64,000 nt of DNA from contig NZ_QUSX01000001.1 in the NCBI RefSeq assembly GCF_003933245.1, positions 1,674,001 to 1,738,000 of the forward strand. Reading direction: 5' to 3'. The DNA is from Maribacter algicola. GTDB taxonomy: Bacteria > Bacteroidota > Bacteroidia > Flavobacteriales > Flavobacteriaceae. The position numbers and the translations under genes are program-made. The notes below the pieces were generated by a model that had not been told where the DNA came from, ran no database searches, and was given only the letters and a program-made list of their open reading frames with translations. Shown in pieces: positions 24,461 to 32,767 of this stretch (its first letter is position 1; every line of letters begins with the position of its first letter).

Positions 24461-24468
24461 TGCCCTAA

Positions 24469-24476
24469 CAAAACTA
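24469..24476 (-). promoter_or_regulatory. -7 element for the T9SS type B gene
   Basis: Read on the minus strand this is TAGTTTTG, a perfect TAnnTTTG match, 45 bases upstream of the ATG at 24424. The two divergent promoters overlap face to face. Confidence 0.5.
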
Positions 24477-24540
24477 AGGTCCAAAATGATAAAGCCGTAT
24501 GGCATAAATTGGTTTGGACCAACCATATAGTACAGAGATA

Positions 24541-27500
24541 ATGAATTACAATTTCAATGAAATTGAGGCCAAATGGCAAAAATATTGGGCGGATAATCAA
24601 ACCTTTAAAGCCGAAAATGTATCGGACAAGGAGAAGTTCTATGTGTTGGATATGTTTCCCTATCCTTCTGGGGCCGGACTCCACGTAGGCCATCCGTTGG
24701 GGTATATCGCAAGTGATATCTATGCCCGTTATAAGAGACACAAAGGATTTAATGTTTTGCATCCGCAGGGATATGACTCCTTTGGTCTGCCGGCGGAACA
24801 ATATGCCATTCAAACCGGGCAGCACCCTGCCATTACTACCGAGGCGAACATCAAAACCTACAGAAGGCAGTTGGACCAATTGGGGTTTTCCTTTGATTGG
24901 AGTAGGGAGGTACGTACTTCGGATCCTAGCTATTATAAATGGACCCAGTGGATTTTCATTCAATTGTTCAATTCCTGGTACAATACCGATGCCGATAAGG
25001 CCGAGGATATAGAGACGCTGATCAAGATTTTTGAAACCGAAGGTAATAAAAGCGTCCATGCAGTTTGTGATGATGATACTCCAATTTTTTTAGCGGAGGA
25101 TTGGAATTCTTTTTCTTCCAAAGAAAAACAGGAGATTCTATTAAAATATAGGCTTACATATTTAGCCGAAAGTGAGGTCAACTGGTGTCCGGCTTTGGGG
25201 ACCGTGCTCGCCAATGATGAAATTGTGAACGGAGTTTCTGAGCGTGGGGGACATCCCGTTATCCGAAAGAAAATGACGCAATGGAGCATGCGCATCACCG
25301 CTTATGCCCAGCGATTGTTGGATGGGCTGGACAAAATCGACTGGCCACAGCCTCTAAAGGATTCCCAGACCAATTGGATCGGGCGTTCTGAAGGAGCCTC
25401 GGTAACTTTCCCCATCCTAACCTTCCCCATAGGGGAAGGAACCAAACCGGGTTATTTAACGGGCGGAAACAATTCACATTTATTATTGGAAAGGGCCAAG
25501 GAAATGAGAAATAATCCTACTGCAGCCGAGTCAGTTTTATGGGATGGTTTAAAATCTAAGCAACTGGGCTTCAAATTTAGGAGACAACACTTAATAGCCG
25601 ACTACATTGTAGATTTTGTGTGTCTTTCCAAAAATTTGGTGATAGAGGTCGATGGTGGTATCCATGATTCACAAATAGAAGCCGATGCATCCAGAACAGA
25701 AGTGTTAAATCAGCAAGGATTTGAAGTCCTACGGTTTAGAAATGAAGAGGTGATAGGCGATCTGGATACCGTTTTAACTAAAATTCAAAGGAATTTAAAT
25801 GAACGCAATATTCCCCCATTGGGGGCTAGGGGGATTGAAGTTTTCACCACCCGCCCCGATACCATTTTTGGGGTTTCTTTCATGACCCTGGCACCGGAGC
25901 ATGAATTGGTGTCCCAAATCACCACCCCTGAACAAAAAGCTGAGGTTGAGGCCTATATCGAGGCTACGGCAAAGCGCTCCGAACGCGACCGTATGGCGGA
26001 TGTAAAGACGATTTCAGGAGCCTTTACCGGGGCGTATGCCGAGCATCCTTTTACCAAGGAACCCGTACCTATTTGGATCGGTGATTATGTATTGGCGGGT
26101 TATGGTACGGGAGCGGTGATGTCCGTTCCCTGCGGCGACCAGCGCGATTACGATTTTGCGACCCATTTTGGGATAGCTATTCCTAACATATTCGAGGGAG
26201 TGGATATTTCCGAAGAAGCTTATGCCGAAAAATCCGGATTTGTATTGAAGAATTCTGGGTTTTTGAACGGATTGGGGTACAAGGAAGCTGCCAAAATGGC
26301 CATAGCCGAATTGGAAAAATTGGGTCAGGGTAAGGGCAAAGTGAACTACCGTTTGCGCGATGCCGTCTTTAGCCGTCAACGCTATTGGGGCGAACCCTTT
26401 CCGGTCTATTATGATGCCGATGGTATACCTCAGATAATCGAAACTCAATATTTGCCCATTACCTTACCGGAAGTAGAAAAGTACCTGCCTACGGAAACAG
26501 GGGAACCACCTTTAGGCAATGCTACGGAGTGGGCTTGGGACACTAAAAATAATGAAGTGGTATCCAATGAGCGCATAGACCATAAAATCGTTTTTCCCTT
26601 AGAGTTGAACACCATGCCGGGTTGGGCGGGGAGTTCCCAGTATTTCAATCGCTATATGGACCCGCATAACGACGAGGCCATTTTCTCTCAAGAAGCCATC
26701 AACTATTGGCAGGATGTGGATCTATACATAGGCGGTAGCGAGCATGCGACAGGCCATTTGCTGTATTCCCGTTTCTGGCAAAAGTTCATGTTCGACAAAG
26801 GTTTGGTGCCCAAAGATGAGTTTGCCAAAAAACTCATCAATCAGGGGATGATTACTGGTGAAAGTGCATTTGTAAACATTATTGAGGGAAGATTAAGAAA
26901 TGGCAATGAAGATATAAGTGGACAATGCCAAATTATTGTGAGCAAAGAACTGTATGAAAGCTTAGAAAAAAATGAGGGGAGCTTAGGTCAACTACCGAAA
27001 AAAATATCGTCTTTCTTGGATGAAAGACTGAGTTATCACCAAGATTTTAATCCTGACAATAGTGAATACGATAAATATTACAAAGCCTTTAAATCGACTC
27101 AAATAAATGTTGATTTTGTTAATCTTAAAAATGAATTTAGATTTTTAGACTTAAAGGATGATGCTAGGTTGTCGGAAATTGGAAGTGCACACTTTTTTGA
27201 TGGTGAAAATATTATACCGAATGAAAAAATGACCAAAGAAACTTTGGGGAAAGTTTATCGTGAGGTTGAAAAAATGTCCAAATCCAAATACAATGTGGTC
27301 AATCCAGATGCCATTTGTGAAGAATATGGGGCGGACAGTCTACGGTTGTACGAAATGTTCCTGGGGCCTTTGGAGCAGTCCAAACCTTGGAACACGGCAG
27401 GGATTACGGGGGTGCATTCCTTCTTGAAAAAACTTTGGAGGCTTTATCACTCCGGTCCTAACGGAGAATTTTATGTAACGGACACCCCTCCATCGGAGGG

Positions 27501-27966
27501 GCAGGGGGAGGCTTTAAAAACCCTTCACAAAACCATCAAAAAGGTAGAGGAGGATATTGAAAACTTTAGTTTTAATACCTCGGTATCGACCTTTATGATC
27601 TGTGTCAACGAATTGTCAGCGCAGAAATGCAATTCCAGGGCCATCTTGGAACCTTTGGCCATTTTGGTTTCGCCCTATGCGCCACATATCGCGGAGGAAC
27701 TTTGGGAGCAATTGGGCCACACGGAGTCCATTTCCACAGCACCTTTCCCAAAATTCGAGGAAAAGTATCTGGTGGAAAGCAGCAAGGAATACCCCATTTC
27801 CTTCAATGGGAAGATGCGCTTTAAACTGGAACTTCCTATGGACATGGGCAAAGAGGAAATCGAAGCGGCTGTTATGGCCCATGAAAAAACCCAACAACAA
27901 TTAGAAGGGAGAACCCCTAAGAAGGTCATCGTAGTTCCTGGGAAAATTGTAAACATTGTTGGCTAA
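24541..27966 (+). CDS. leuS: leucyl-tRNA synthetase with an in-frame DUF559 nuclease insert
   Basis: 1141 residues, against about 920-960 in relatives. The class I core is intact: HVGH (PSGAGLHVGHP, near residue 50), a CP1 editing domain with TTRPDT (about 436-441), and KMSKS (911-915). The start ATG at 24541 matches the usual YNFNEIEAKWQKYW beginning; TTG at 24514 is not needed. Three additions are seen: a full DUF559 nuclease domain in residues 291-431, just before TTRPDT; an extra AT-rich stretch of perhaps 60 residues before KMSKS; and a REP-like hairpin translated as TPPSEGQGEA near the C-terminus. All keep the frame. As the only leuS seen and with no broken motif, it is probably functional. 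Confidence 0.95.
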   Translation: MNYNFNEIEAKWQKYWADNQTFKAENVSDKEKFYVLDMFPYPSGAGLHVGHPLGYIASDIYARYKRHKGFNVLHPQGYDSFGLPAEQYAIQTGQHPAITTEANIKTYRRQLDQLGFSFDWSREVRTSDPSYYKWTQWIFIQLFNSWYNTDADKAEDIETLIKIFETEGNKSVHAVCDDDTPIFLAEDWNSFSSKEKQEILLKYRLTYLAESEVNWCPALGTVLANDEIVNGVSERGGHPVIRKKMTQWSMRITAYAQRLLDGLDKIDWPQPLKDSQTNWIGRSEGASVTFPILTFPIGEGTKPGYLTGGNNSHLLLERAKEMRNNPTAAESVLWDGLKSKQLGFKFRRQHLIADYIVDFVCLSKNLVIEVDGGIHDSQIEADASRTEVLNQQGFEVLRFRNEEVIGDLDTVLTKIQRNLNERNIPPLGARGIEVFTTRPDTIFGVSFMTLAPEHELVSQITTPEQKAEVEAYIEATAKRSERDRMADVKTISGAFTGAYAEHPFTKEPVPIWIGDYVLAGYGTGAVMSVPCGDQRDYDFATHFGIAIPNIFEGVDISEEAYAEKSGFVLKNSGFLNGLGYKEAAKMAIAELEKLGQGKGKVNYRLRDAVFSRQRYWGEPFPVYYDADGIPQIIETQYLPITLPEVEKYLPTETGEPPLGNATEWAWDTKNNEVVSNERIDHKIVFPLELNTMPGWAGSSQYFNRYMDPHNDEAIFSQEAINYWQDVDLYIGGSEHATGHLLYSRFWQKFMFDKGLVPKDEFAKKLINQGMITGESAFVNIIEGRLRNGNEDISGQCQIIVSKELYESLEKNEGSLGQLPKKISSFLDERLSYHQDFNPDNSEYDKYYKAFKSTQINVDFVNLKNEFRFLDLKDDARLSEIGSAHFFDGENIIPNEKMTKETLGKVYREVEKMSKSKYNVVNPDAICEEYGADSLRLYEMFLGPLEQSKPWNTAGITGVHSFLKKLWRLYHSGPNGEFYVTDTPPSEGQGEALKTLHKTIKKVEEDIENFSFNTSVSTFMICVNELSAQKCNSRAILEPLAILVSPYAPHIAEELWEQLGHTESISTAPFPKFEEKYLVESSKEYPISFNGKMRFKLELPMDMGKEEIEAAVMAHEKTQQQLEGRTPKKVIVVPGKIVNIVG
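25408..25439 (-). repeat. REP-like hairpin, left edge of the DUF559 insert
   Basis: CCTTCCCC (25421-25428), a 3-base loop ATA, and GGGGAAGG (25432-25439) form a perfect 8-bp hairpin. It is preceded by TTCCCCATCCTAA, the reversed form of a TTAGGATGGGG tail. It points opposite to the hairpin on the right edge. Confidence 0.75.
25811..25834 (+). repeat. REP-like hairpin, right edge of the DUF559 insert
   Basis: CCCCC (25813-25817), loop ATT, and GGGGG (25821-25825), followed by CTAGGGGG. It has the same plan as the left-edge hairpin in inverse orientation. It is translated as IPPLGARG, and the ordinary editing-domain sequence resumes at IEVFTTRPDT. Confidence 0.75.
26905..27105 (+). other. AT-rich extra segment in leuS before the KMSKS loop
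   Basis: The stretch between GMITGESAFV and KMSKSKYN is about 140 residues, against about 80 in the Bacteroidota LeuRS I recall. The extra part (about SGQCQIIVSKEL to YKAFKSTQ) is visibly richer in A and T than the rest of leuS. It is not flanked by obvious repeats. It may be a transferred allele segment or a lineage-specific insertion. The edges are approximate. Confidence 0.5.
27486..27512 (+). repeat. REP-like hairpin read in frame near the leuS 3' end
   Basis: CCCCTCC (27485-27491), loop ATC, and GGAGGGG (27495-27501), followed by CAGGGGGAGG. It has the same design as the two hairpins that bound the DUF559 insert, but here it stands alone. It is translated as TPPSEGQGEA between GEFYVTD and LKTLHKT. 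Confidence 0.75.
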
Positions 27967-28016
27967 AAGGATCTTCAACCCCGCCAAGTACTAAAAGGCA
28001 ACCAGTAACATTATTC

Positions 28017-28064
28017 ACGCCCTCCTTCTTTAGGGGTATACTAAAGCGGGAGGGTGTTTTTTTT
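28017..28064 (+). terminator. intrinsic terminator after leuS
   Basis: ACGCCCTCC and CTTTAG on the left pair with CTAAAG and GGGAGGGT on the right across a short loop. A run of eight T follows. Confidence 0.85.
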
Positions 28065-28223
28065 AATATTTTATTTATTTTTTTGAATATCCCCCCATAA
28101 AAATTAGGGGTAAGTATCTAAGAATTGTATTTAATAAGTATTAACCCTTCCTTTTATCGAATAATTGTTCTATAAAAATTAAAATTATCGCACCTTTACC
28201 CCATAATTTTAAATTTGATCATT

Positions 28224-29324
28224 ATGATTGTGGGTATTCCAAAAGAGATTAAGAACAACGAAAGCAGGGTTGGCATGACACCGGCCGGTGTTTTTGAATT
28301 GGTAAAAAACAACCATACCGTATATGTGCAATCTGGCGCGGGGAAAGGAAGCGGCTTTTTCAATAAAGACTATCAACAGGCTGGGGCCGTTATTTTGGAT
28401 ACTATTGGGCAAGTATATGCCATGAGTGAAATGATCGTAAAGGTCAAGGAACCCATAGAAGAAGAGTATGAACTGATTCAGGAAGGGCAAATATTGTTCA
28501 CCTATTTTCACTTTGCCTCCAGCGAGGCACTTACGAAGGCCATGATCCGACGGAAGGCCATCTGTATCGCTTATGAAACGGTGGAAGACGAAGATGGAAC
28601 CTTGCCTTTGTTGACACCAATGTCCGAAGTGGCAGGTAGAATGGCCATTCAGCAAGGAGCAAAATATTTGGAAAAACCAGTCAAGGGGCGAGGCGTACTT
28701 TTAGGAGGCGTTCCCGGAGTGGCTCCCGGTAGGGTATTGGTGTTAGGTGCCGGTGTCGTTGGGATACAAGCTGCTAAAATGGCAGCCGGTCTTGGCGCGC
28801 ATGTAACCATTTTGGATATCAATATGAAGCGTTTGCGCTATGTAAACGATGTGATGCCACCACACGTAGTGACCGAATTTTCGAACGAATTCAATATTAG
28901 AAAACATATAAAGACCCATGATTTAATCATTGGTGGGGTACTTTTAAAGGGAGCAAAAGCTCCAAACTTAATCACTAGGGACATGCTAAAGGACATGCGA
29001 CCCGGTACCGTAATCGTGGATGTGGCGGTAGACCAAGGCGGATGTGTTGAAACTACTAGGCCAACTACTCACGAAGATCCAGTATATATTATTGACGACG
29101 TGGTGCACTATTCCGTAGCGAATATGCCTGGTGCCGTTCCATATACCTCTACCATGGCATTGACCAATGTTACCTTGCCATATGCGCTCAAACTTGCCAA
29201 TCTCGGTTGGGAAGCGGCTTGTAAGAAGGATGCTTCCTTGGAAAAGGGATTGAACATTGTGTCTGGTAAAGTGGTTTATGAAGAAATAATTGAGGCCTTT
29301 GGATGGAAAGAAGCCTTTGCCTAA
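28224..29324 (+). CDS. ald: alanine dehydrogenase
   Basis: A 366-residue product from ATG 28224, giving the family start MIVGIPKEIKNNESRVGMTPAG. The N-terminal substrate domain holds the conserved RVG and the later FTYFHFA segment. The NAD-binding Rossmann motif is VLVLGAGVVGIQAAKMA (about 168-184). DVAVDQGG and the C-terminal MPGAVPYTSTMALTN complete the signature. It catalyses reversible NAD-dependent oxidative deamination of L-alanine to pyruvate and ammonia in the cytoplasm. The gene is monocistronic with a terminator on each side. Confidence 0.96.
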   Translation: MIVGIPKEIKNNESRVGMTPAGVFELVKNNHTVYVQSGAGKGSGFFNKDYQQAGAVILDTIGQVYAMSEMIVKVKEPIEEEYELIQEGQILFTYFHFASSEALTKAMIRRKAICIAYETVEDEDGTLPLLTPMSEVAGRMAIQQGAKYLEKPVKGRGVLLGGVPGVAPGRVLVLGAGVVGIQAAKMAAGLGAHVTILDINMKRLRYVNDVMPPHVVTEFSNEFNIRKHIKTHDLIIGGVLLKGAKAPNLITRDMLKDMRPGTVIVDVAVDQGGCVETTRPTTHEDPVYIIDDVVHYSVANMPGAVPYTSTMALTNVTLPYALKLANLGWEAACKKDASLEKGLNIVSGKVVYEEIIEAFGWKEAFA

Positions 29325-29349
29325 ACGTACAAATTGTCAGATTTTAAAG

Positions 29350-29397
29350 ACCCCATCAGCTCGTGTATATTAAATTACGGGTTTGGCGGGGTTTTTG
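29350..29397 (+). terminator. probable terminator after ald
   Basis: ACCCC (29350-29354) and the following CATCAGCTCG pair, with mismatches, with ACGGGTTTGGCGGGGT (29377-29392). A short T-run (TTTTTGCTTTT) follows. The stem is imperfect. Confidence 0.6.
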
Positions 29398-29468
29398 CTT
29401 TTCAGTAATCGATTCCTGTAGAGAATGGAATCTTATGTATATTTATTGAAACTAAAAATTGAAACGTT

Positions 29469-30164
29469 ATGATGGGATATTATATATTAATCGGTGCTAT
29501 CGCTTTGGTAAGTTGGCTGGTCAGTAGCAGATTAAAAAGTAAATTCAAACATTATTCAAAAGTCCATTTACAAAATGGTATGAGCGGGGCCGAGATTGCC
29601 GAAAAAATGTTGTCAGATCACGGCATTCGTGATGTAAAGGTTATTTCTACTCCTGGTATGTTATCCGACCATTACAATCCTAAGAATAAAACTGTAAATT
29701 TAAGTGAAGGTGTTTATAATCAGCGAAATGCGGCTGCCGCGGCGGTTGCAGCGCACGAAGTAGGCCATGCCGTACAACATGCGCAGGCCTACGAGTGGTT
29801 GACCATGCGTTCCAAATTAGTTCCTGTGGTAAGTGTTACTTCCGGAATGTCTACATGGGTCGTTTTTGGCGGATTGGCCCTAGGTGCTGCAGCAGGTGTT
29901 GGATTCGGATATTGGGTGGCCGTAGCGGGATTGATAATGATGGGGATGGCTACCTTGTTCAGCTTTATTACACTTCCTGTTGAATATGATGCTAGTAACC
30001 GTGCTCTAGCATGGCTTAAAAGTAAGAATATGGTAACTCAATCTGAATATAAGGGTTCAGAAGATGCCTTAAAATGGGCGGCCAGAACCTATTTGGTAGC
30101 TGCTATTGGTTCCTTGGCTACCTTGGTCTACTGGGGACTTCAGGTTTTTGGAAGTAGGGATTAA
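29469..30164 (+). CDS. zinc metallopeptidase, YugP family
   Basis: A 231-residue membrane protease. An N-terminal helix (residues 3-20) is followed by the catalytic HEVGH motif at residues 96-100, with the further acidic ligand downstream near EYDASNRA. Three more hydrophobic helices lie in 120-175 and near the C-terminus. It belongs to the neutral zinc metallopeptidase family (YugP-like), whose substrates are unknown. Starts at ATG 29469 (ATGATG, either is possible). The gene stands alone, with a strong bidirectional terminator after it. Confidence 0.92.
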   Translation: MMGYYILIGAIALVSWLVSSRLKSKFKHYSKVHLQNGMSGAEIAEKMLSDHGIRDVKVISTPGMLSDHYNPKNKTVNLSEGVYNQRNAAAAAVAAHEVGHAVQHAQAYEWLTMRSKLVPVVSVTSGMSTWVVFGGLALGAAAGVGFGYWVAVAGLIMMGMATLFSFITLPVEYDASNRALAWLKSKNMVTQSEYKGSEDALKWAARTYLVAAIGSLATLVYWGLQVFGSRD

Positions 30165-30178
30165 TCTATTCTATCAAA

Positions 30179-30215
30179 ATAAAAAAGCCTTCCCAAATTT
30201 GGGAAGGCTTTTTTA
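30179..30215. terminator. bidirectional intrinsic terminator
   Basis: GCCTTCCCAAATTTGGGAAGGC (as two 11-base arms at 30186-30207) is a perfect palindrome with an A-run on the left and a T-run on the right. It can end both the metallopeptidase transcript and the convergent Lrp transcript. Confidence 0.92.
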
Positions 30216-30305
30216 TATGATAAAATTTTGGGAAACCATCGGAATATGAGCCATTACCCTTTGGGAGGGTATTTTGATGGCCAACTCAAAAACCCCGATT
30301 GTGGG

Positions 30306-30776
30306 TTATATCGTTATTTGTCGGTCAATCTGTTGTGCCAGTGAAATGAAGGTTTCCGTTCTGGACACCCCTTCTATTTGTTGGATTTCCTTGTTGAGGA
30401 CATGCATCAAGTGTTCGTTGTCCTTACAAAGAATTTTGATAAGGATGGACCAGTTGCCCGTAGTATAATGGCATTCCAAAACTTCGGGGATTTTCTCCAA
30501 TTGTTTCACCGCAGCGGGATTGCTCATTGCTTTGTCCAAATAAATGCCGATATAGGCCATCGTAGTATAGCCCATGGCCCTAGGGTTGATAATGAACTTG
30601 GAACCGGCCAATAGTCCTGAAGCTTCCAGTTTGCGCAACCTTTGGTGTATCGCCGCCCCGGAAATACCGATGCTTCGGGCAATCTCCAACACCGGTTTAC
30701 GGGCATCTTCCATTAAGAACCGTAAAATTTTTTTGTCGATACCGTCAATCTTGGTGTTCTTGTTATCGGACTTCAT
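30306..30776 (-). CDS. Lrp/AsnC family transcriptional regulator
   Basis: A 156-residue regulator. The N-terminal winged helix (about 10-70: IDGIDKKILRFLMEDARKP, then SGAAIHQRLRKLEASG) and the C-terminal RAM ligand domain (about 75-150: AYIGIYLDKA, VLECHYTTGNWSILIKILC) are complete. Such proteins sense amino acids and act as octamers or dimers of dimers. It lies 54 bases downstream of the saccharopine dehydrogenase-like gene on the same strand, so it probably regulates lysine or related amino acid metabolism; this is inferred from position. Confidence 0.93.
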   Translation of the reverse strand: MKSDNKNTKIDGIDKKILRFLMEDARKPVLEIARSIGISGAAIHQRLRKLEASGLLAGSKFIINPRAMGYTTMAYIGIYLDKAMSNPAAVKQLEKIPEVLECHYTTGNWSILIKILCKDNEHLMHVLNKEIQQIEGVSRTETFISLAQQIDRQITI

Positions 30777-30830
30777 AATAATGATTTCAAATTGAAATCA
30801 AAATTACGTAAATACCTTGAATGTGTGAGT

Positions 30831-32204
30831 TTAACTCGCGACGGAATCGGGATTGTAACCCAAATAAGGAACTTCGTATTCCTTGAAGTTGATACCCAAG
30901 CCCTCCAATTCCTTGAGGATGGGTTGGTAGACTTCCTTGGTAATAGGGATTTGAACTCCGGGCGTGGTGATTTTTCCGTTCAGGATTTTTAAGGCGGCAA
31001 TGGCTACGGGCAAGCCCACCGTTTTGGCCATGGCGGTATGCACCCTATCATCACCAATGACTACCAATTTGGAATCGATTTGTTTTTTTTCCCCGTTCAA
31101 TTCGTAACCAAACTTATGGTACATGACAATCATATCCTTTTCCTTTTCGCCCAAGGTCCATTTGTCTTCCAAAATTTTCTGTAGTGCCTGTGCCGGAGTA
31201 GCATCAGGGATACCGATGGTCCTCGTTTTATCGAAAAGGTTCAGTTCCACTAGCTTTTCCCAAGTACTGTCGTCCTGATCTATTTTGAGATAATGCCTCA
31301 GTTTCAGTTCCACGGAATCCGTTGGGGAGTAGGGAAGAAAGAGATTGATAAATTCCCGATAGGTCATATTTTCCGAATCCTCGATAGTATAGGTGTCGTC
31401 CGTGGCCCCAAGTTGCACAAAAATGTTCCATGCCTTTGAGAACCCTACGCGCCGCATGGTACCCCTATAGATGGTGAGTGCATCCTGTAAGCCGTAGGCT
31501 TCCCGGTAATTGAGGGAATCCCTATTGGCATAGCCCTCAAACTTGCCATATCCCTCCACTTCAAAAAATTCCGTACGTCTAAATAATTTATGGTAGGGAA
31601 TGTACTTGTACGTACCCTCCTGAATAAACTTGGCAGTTCCCCCTTGCCCGGCGAGGACCACATTTCTAGGGTTCCAGGTAAACTTATAGTTCCAAAGATT
31701 GTTATCAAACTCGGGTGCTACGAGTCCGCCGCAGAACGATTCGAACAACAGGATTTTTCCGCCTTTATCCCGTATACGGTCAATGACCTGCATGGCGCTC
31801 ATATGGTCAATGCCTGGATCAAGCCCTATTTCGTTCATAAAGACCAAACCGCTTTCGGTGACTTTTTCGTTCAGTTTTTTAAGTTCTGGGCTGATGTAGG
31901 ATGCCGTTACCAAATGCTTTTTGTACGTTAGACAGTCTTCCGCAATTTTGATGTGAAAGCGTGCCGGTAACATAGAAATTACCAAATCCGACGCTGCTAT
32001 TGCCGATGTTCGCTCATCTTCTTTGAAGATATCCAAGGTGCGAACCGAGCAATTGGGGTGTGACTTAATATGCTCTGAAATGGAAGCCGTATCAAGGTCG
32101 GCAATGGTAATCTTTAGATTTTCAGAATCCGATTTTTCCAATAAATAATCCAACAAAAACGAAGTGGATTTACCTGCCCCTATAATCAAAATTTTTCGCA
32201 CCAT
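30831..32204 (-). CDS. saccharopine dehydrogenase family protein
   Basis: A 457-residue enzyme. The N-terminal Rossmann motif is ILIIGAGKSTSFLLDYLLE (residues 5-23). The core DLVISMLPARFH and MNEIGLDPGIDHMSAM are the conserved substrate region of the LYS9-type family, and the C-terminal domain follows (GGTAKFIQEGTYKYIP onward). The enzyme converts between saccharopine and 2-aminoadipate semialdehyde plus glutamate, or a related compound. In Bacteroidota it serves lysine breakdown. The Lrp-type regulator gene lies just downstream. Confidence 0.9.
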   Translation of the reverse strand: MVRKILIIGAGKSTSFLLDYLLEKSDSENLKITIADLDTASISEHIKSHPNCSVRTLDIFKEDERTSAIAASDLVISMLPARFHIKIAEDCLTYKKHLVTASYISPELKKLNEKVTESGLVFMNEIGLDPGIDHMSAMQVIDRIRDKGGKILLFESFCGGLVAPEFDNNLWNYKFTWNPRNVVLAGQGGTAKFIQEGTYKYIPYHKLFRRTEFFEVEGYGKFEGYANRDSLNYREAYGLQDALTIYRGTMRRVGFSKAWNIFVQLGATDDTYTIEDSENMTYREFINLFLPYSPTDSVELKLRHYLKIDQDDSTWEKLVELNLFDKTRTIGIPDATPAQALQKILEDKWTLGEKEKDMIVMYHKFGYELNGEKKQIDSKLVVIGDDRVHTAMAKTVGLPVAIAALKILNGKITTPGVQIPITKEVYQPILKELEGLGINFKEYEVPYLGYNPDSVAS

Positions 32205-32367
32205 GCTTATTATGTACTTTTGAGTGTGATTGACTATACGAAGGTATCAATTTGTTACATATGTAAGAATACATATCGATAAAGTTATATAATTAACTTT
32301 AAATCGTTACTGAACAATTGAGTACCTTGTAAAGTGAACCTTAGTATTCCATATAGTTTTTGGTTAG

Positions 32368-32757
32368 ATGAAAAAAATAATACTGATTACCGCTTCCCTT
32401 TTAGGATTTTTGGCGGTTGCTTTAGGTGCCTTTGGGGCACACGGGTTGGAGAAATTGGTAACTGCGGATGCCGTTGCTACTTTTGAAACAGGAGTTCGCT
32501 ACCAAATGTATCACGCCTTTTTCCTGTTCATTTTGGGATCATTGCCCGGAATCAATGAAAAGTCCCAAAGGATAGTATACGGGCTGGTCTTGATCGGCGT
32601 GGTCTTCTTTTCATTTTCTATTTATCTCTTGGCCTTAAATGAAGTTACTGCATTTGATTTTAGGACCCTTGGGTTTATAACTCCCATTGGCGGAACATTT
32701 TTGCTGGCCGCATGGGTATATTTGGGAGTTCAAATCTATAAATCAACCCTAAAATGA
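32368..32757 (+). CDS. DUF423 family membrane protein
   Basis: A 129-residue protein with four transmembrane helices. It has the family N-terminal signature LGAFGAHGLEK (residues 19-29) and GVRYQMYHA. DUF423 proteins (YgdD-like) are small inner membrane proteins of unknown function. It starts 163 bases after the divergent saccharopine dehydrogenase gene. The next gene, a DASS transporter, begins 10 bases after its stop. Confidence 0.93.
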   Translation: MKKIILITASLLGFLAVALGAFGAHGLEKLVTADAVATFETGVRYQMYHAFFLFILGSLPGINEKSQRIVYGLVLIGVVFFSFSIYLLALNEVTAFDFRTLGFITPIGGTFLLAAWVYLGVQIYKSTLK

Positions 32758-32767
32758 AATATATTTT

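Larger units (their letters stand above)
25408..25836 (+). mobile_element. DUF559 nuclease insertion element inside leuS
   Basis: About 423 bases (141 codons) have no counterpart in ordinary LeuRS and are bounded by inverted GC-rich hairpins at 25408-25439 and 25811-25834. The encoded domain reads AKEMRNNPTAAESVLWDGL, then FRRQHLIADYIVDFVC, then LVIEVDGGIHD, then GFEVLRFRNEEV. These are the signatures of DUF559, a Vsr/PD-(D/E)xK-like endonuclease family, with the Asp and Glu residues kept. There are no intein splice residues at either edge. The exact ends are not fixed by the sequence. Confidence 0.85.

Noticed and set aside
24421..25059. A 212-codon open frame on the minus strand across the start of leuS
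   Set aside because: It is antisense to highly conserved LeuRS sequence, has no recognisable domain or signal, and spans the leuS promoter region. It is a shadow of leuS codon bias.
25411..25833. The leuS insert as an intein or a group I/II intron
   Set aside because: No Cys/Ser/Thr start, terminal His-Asn or following nucleophile is found at the edges, and the frame stays open with a DUF559 domain rather than a LAGLIDADG or reverse transcriptase. No intron core is visible.
28017..28064. GC-rich hairpin after leuS as another REP-like unit
   Set aside because: It resembles the leuS hairpins in having CCCTCC and GGGAGGG arms, but it has a long stem, no G-rich tail and a run of eight T. It is a terminator.
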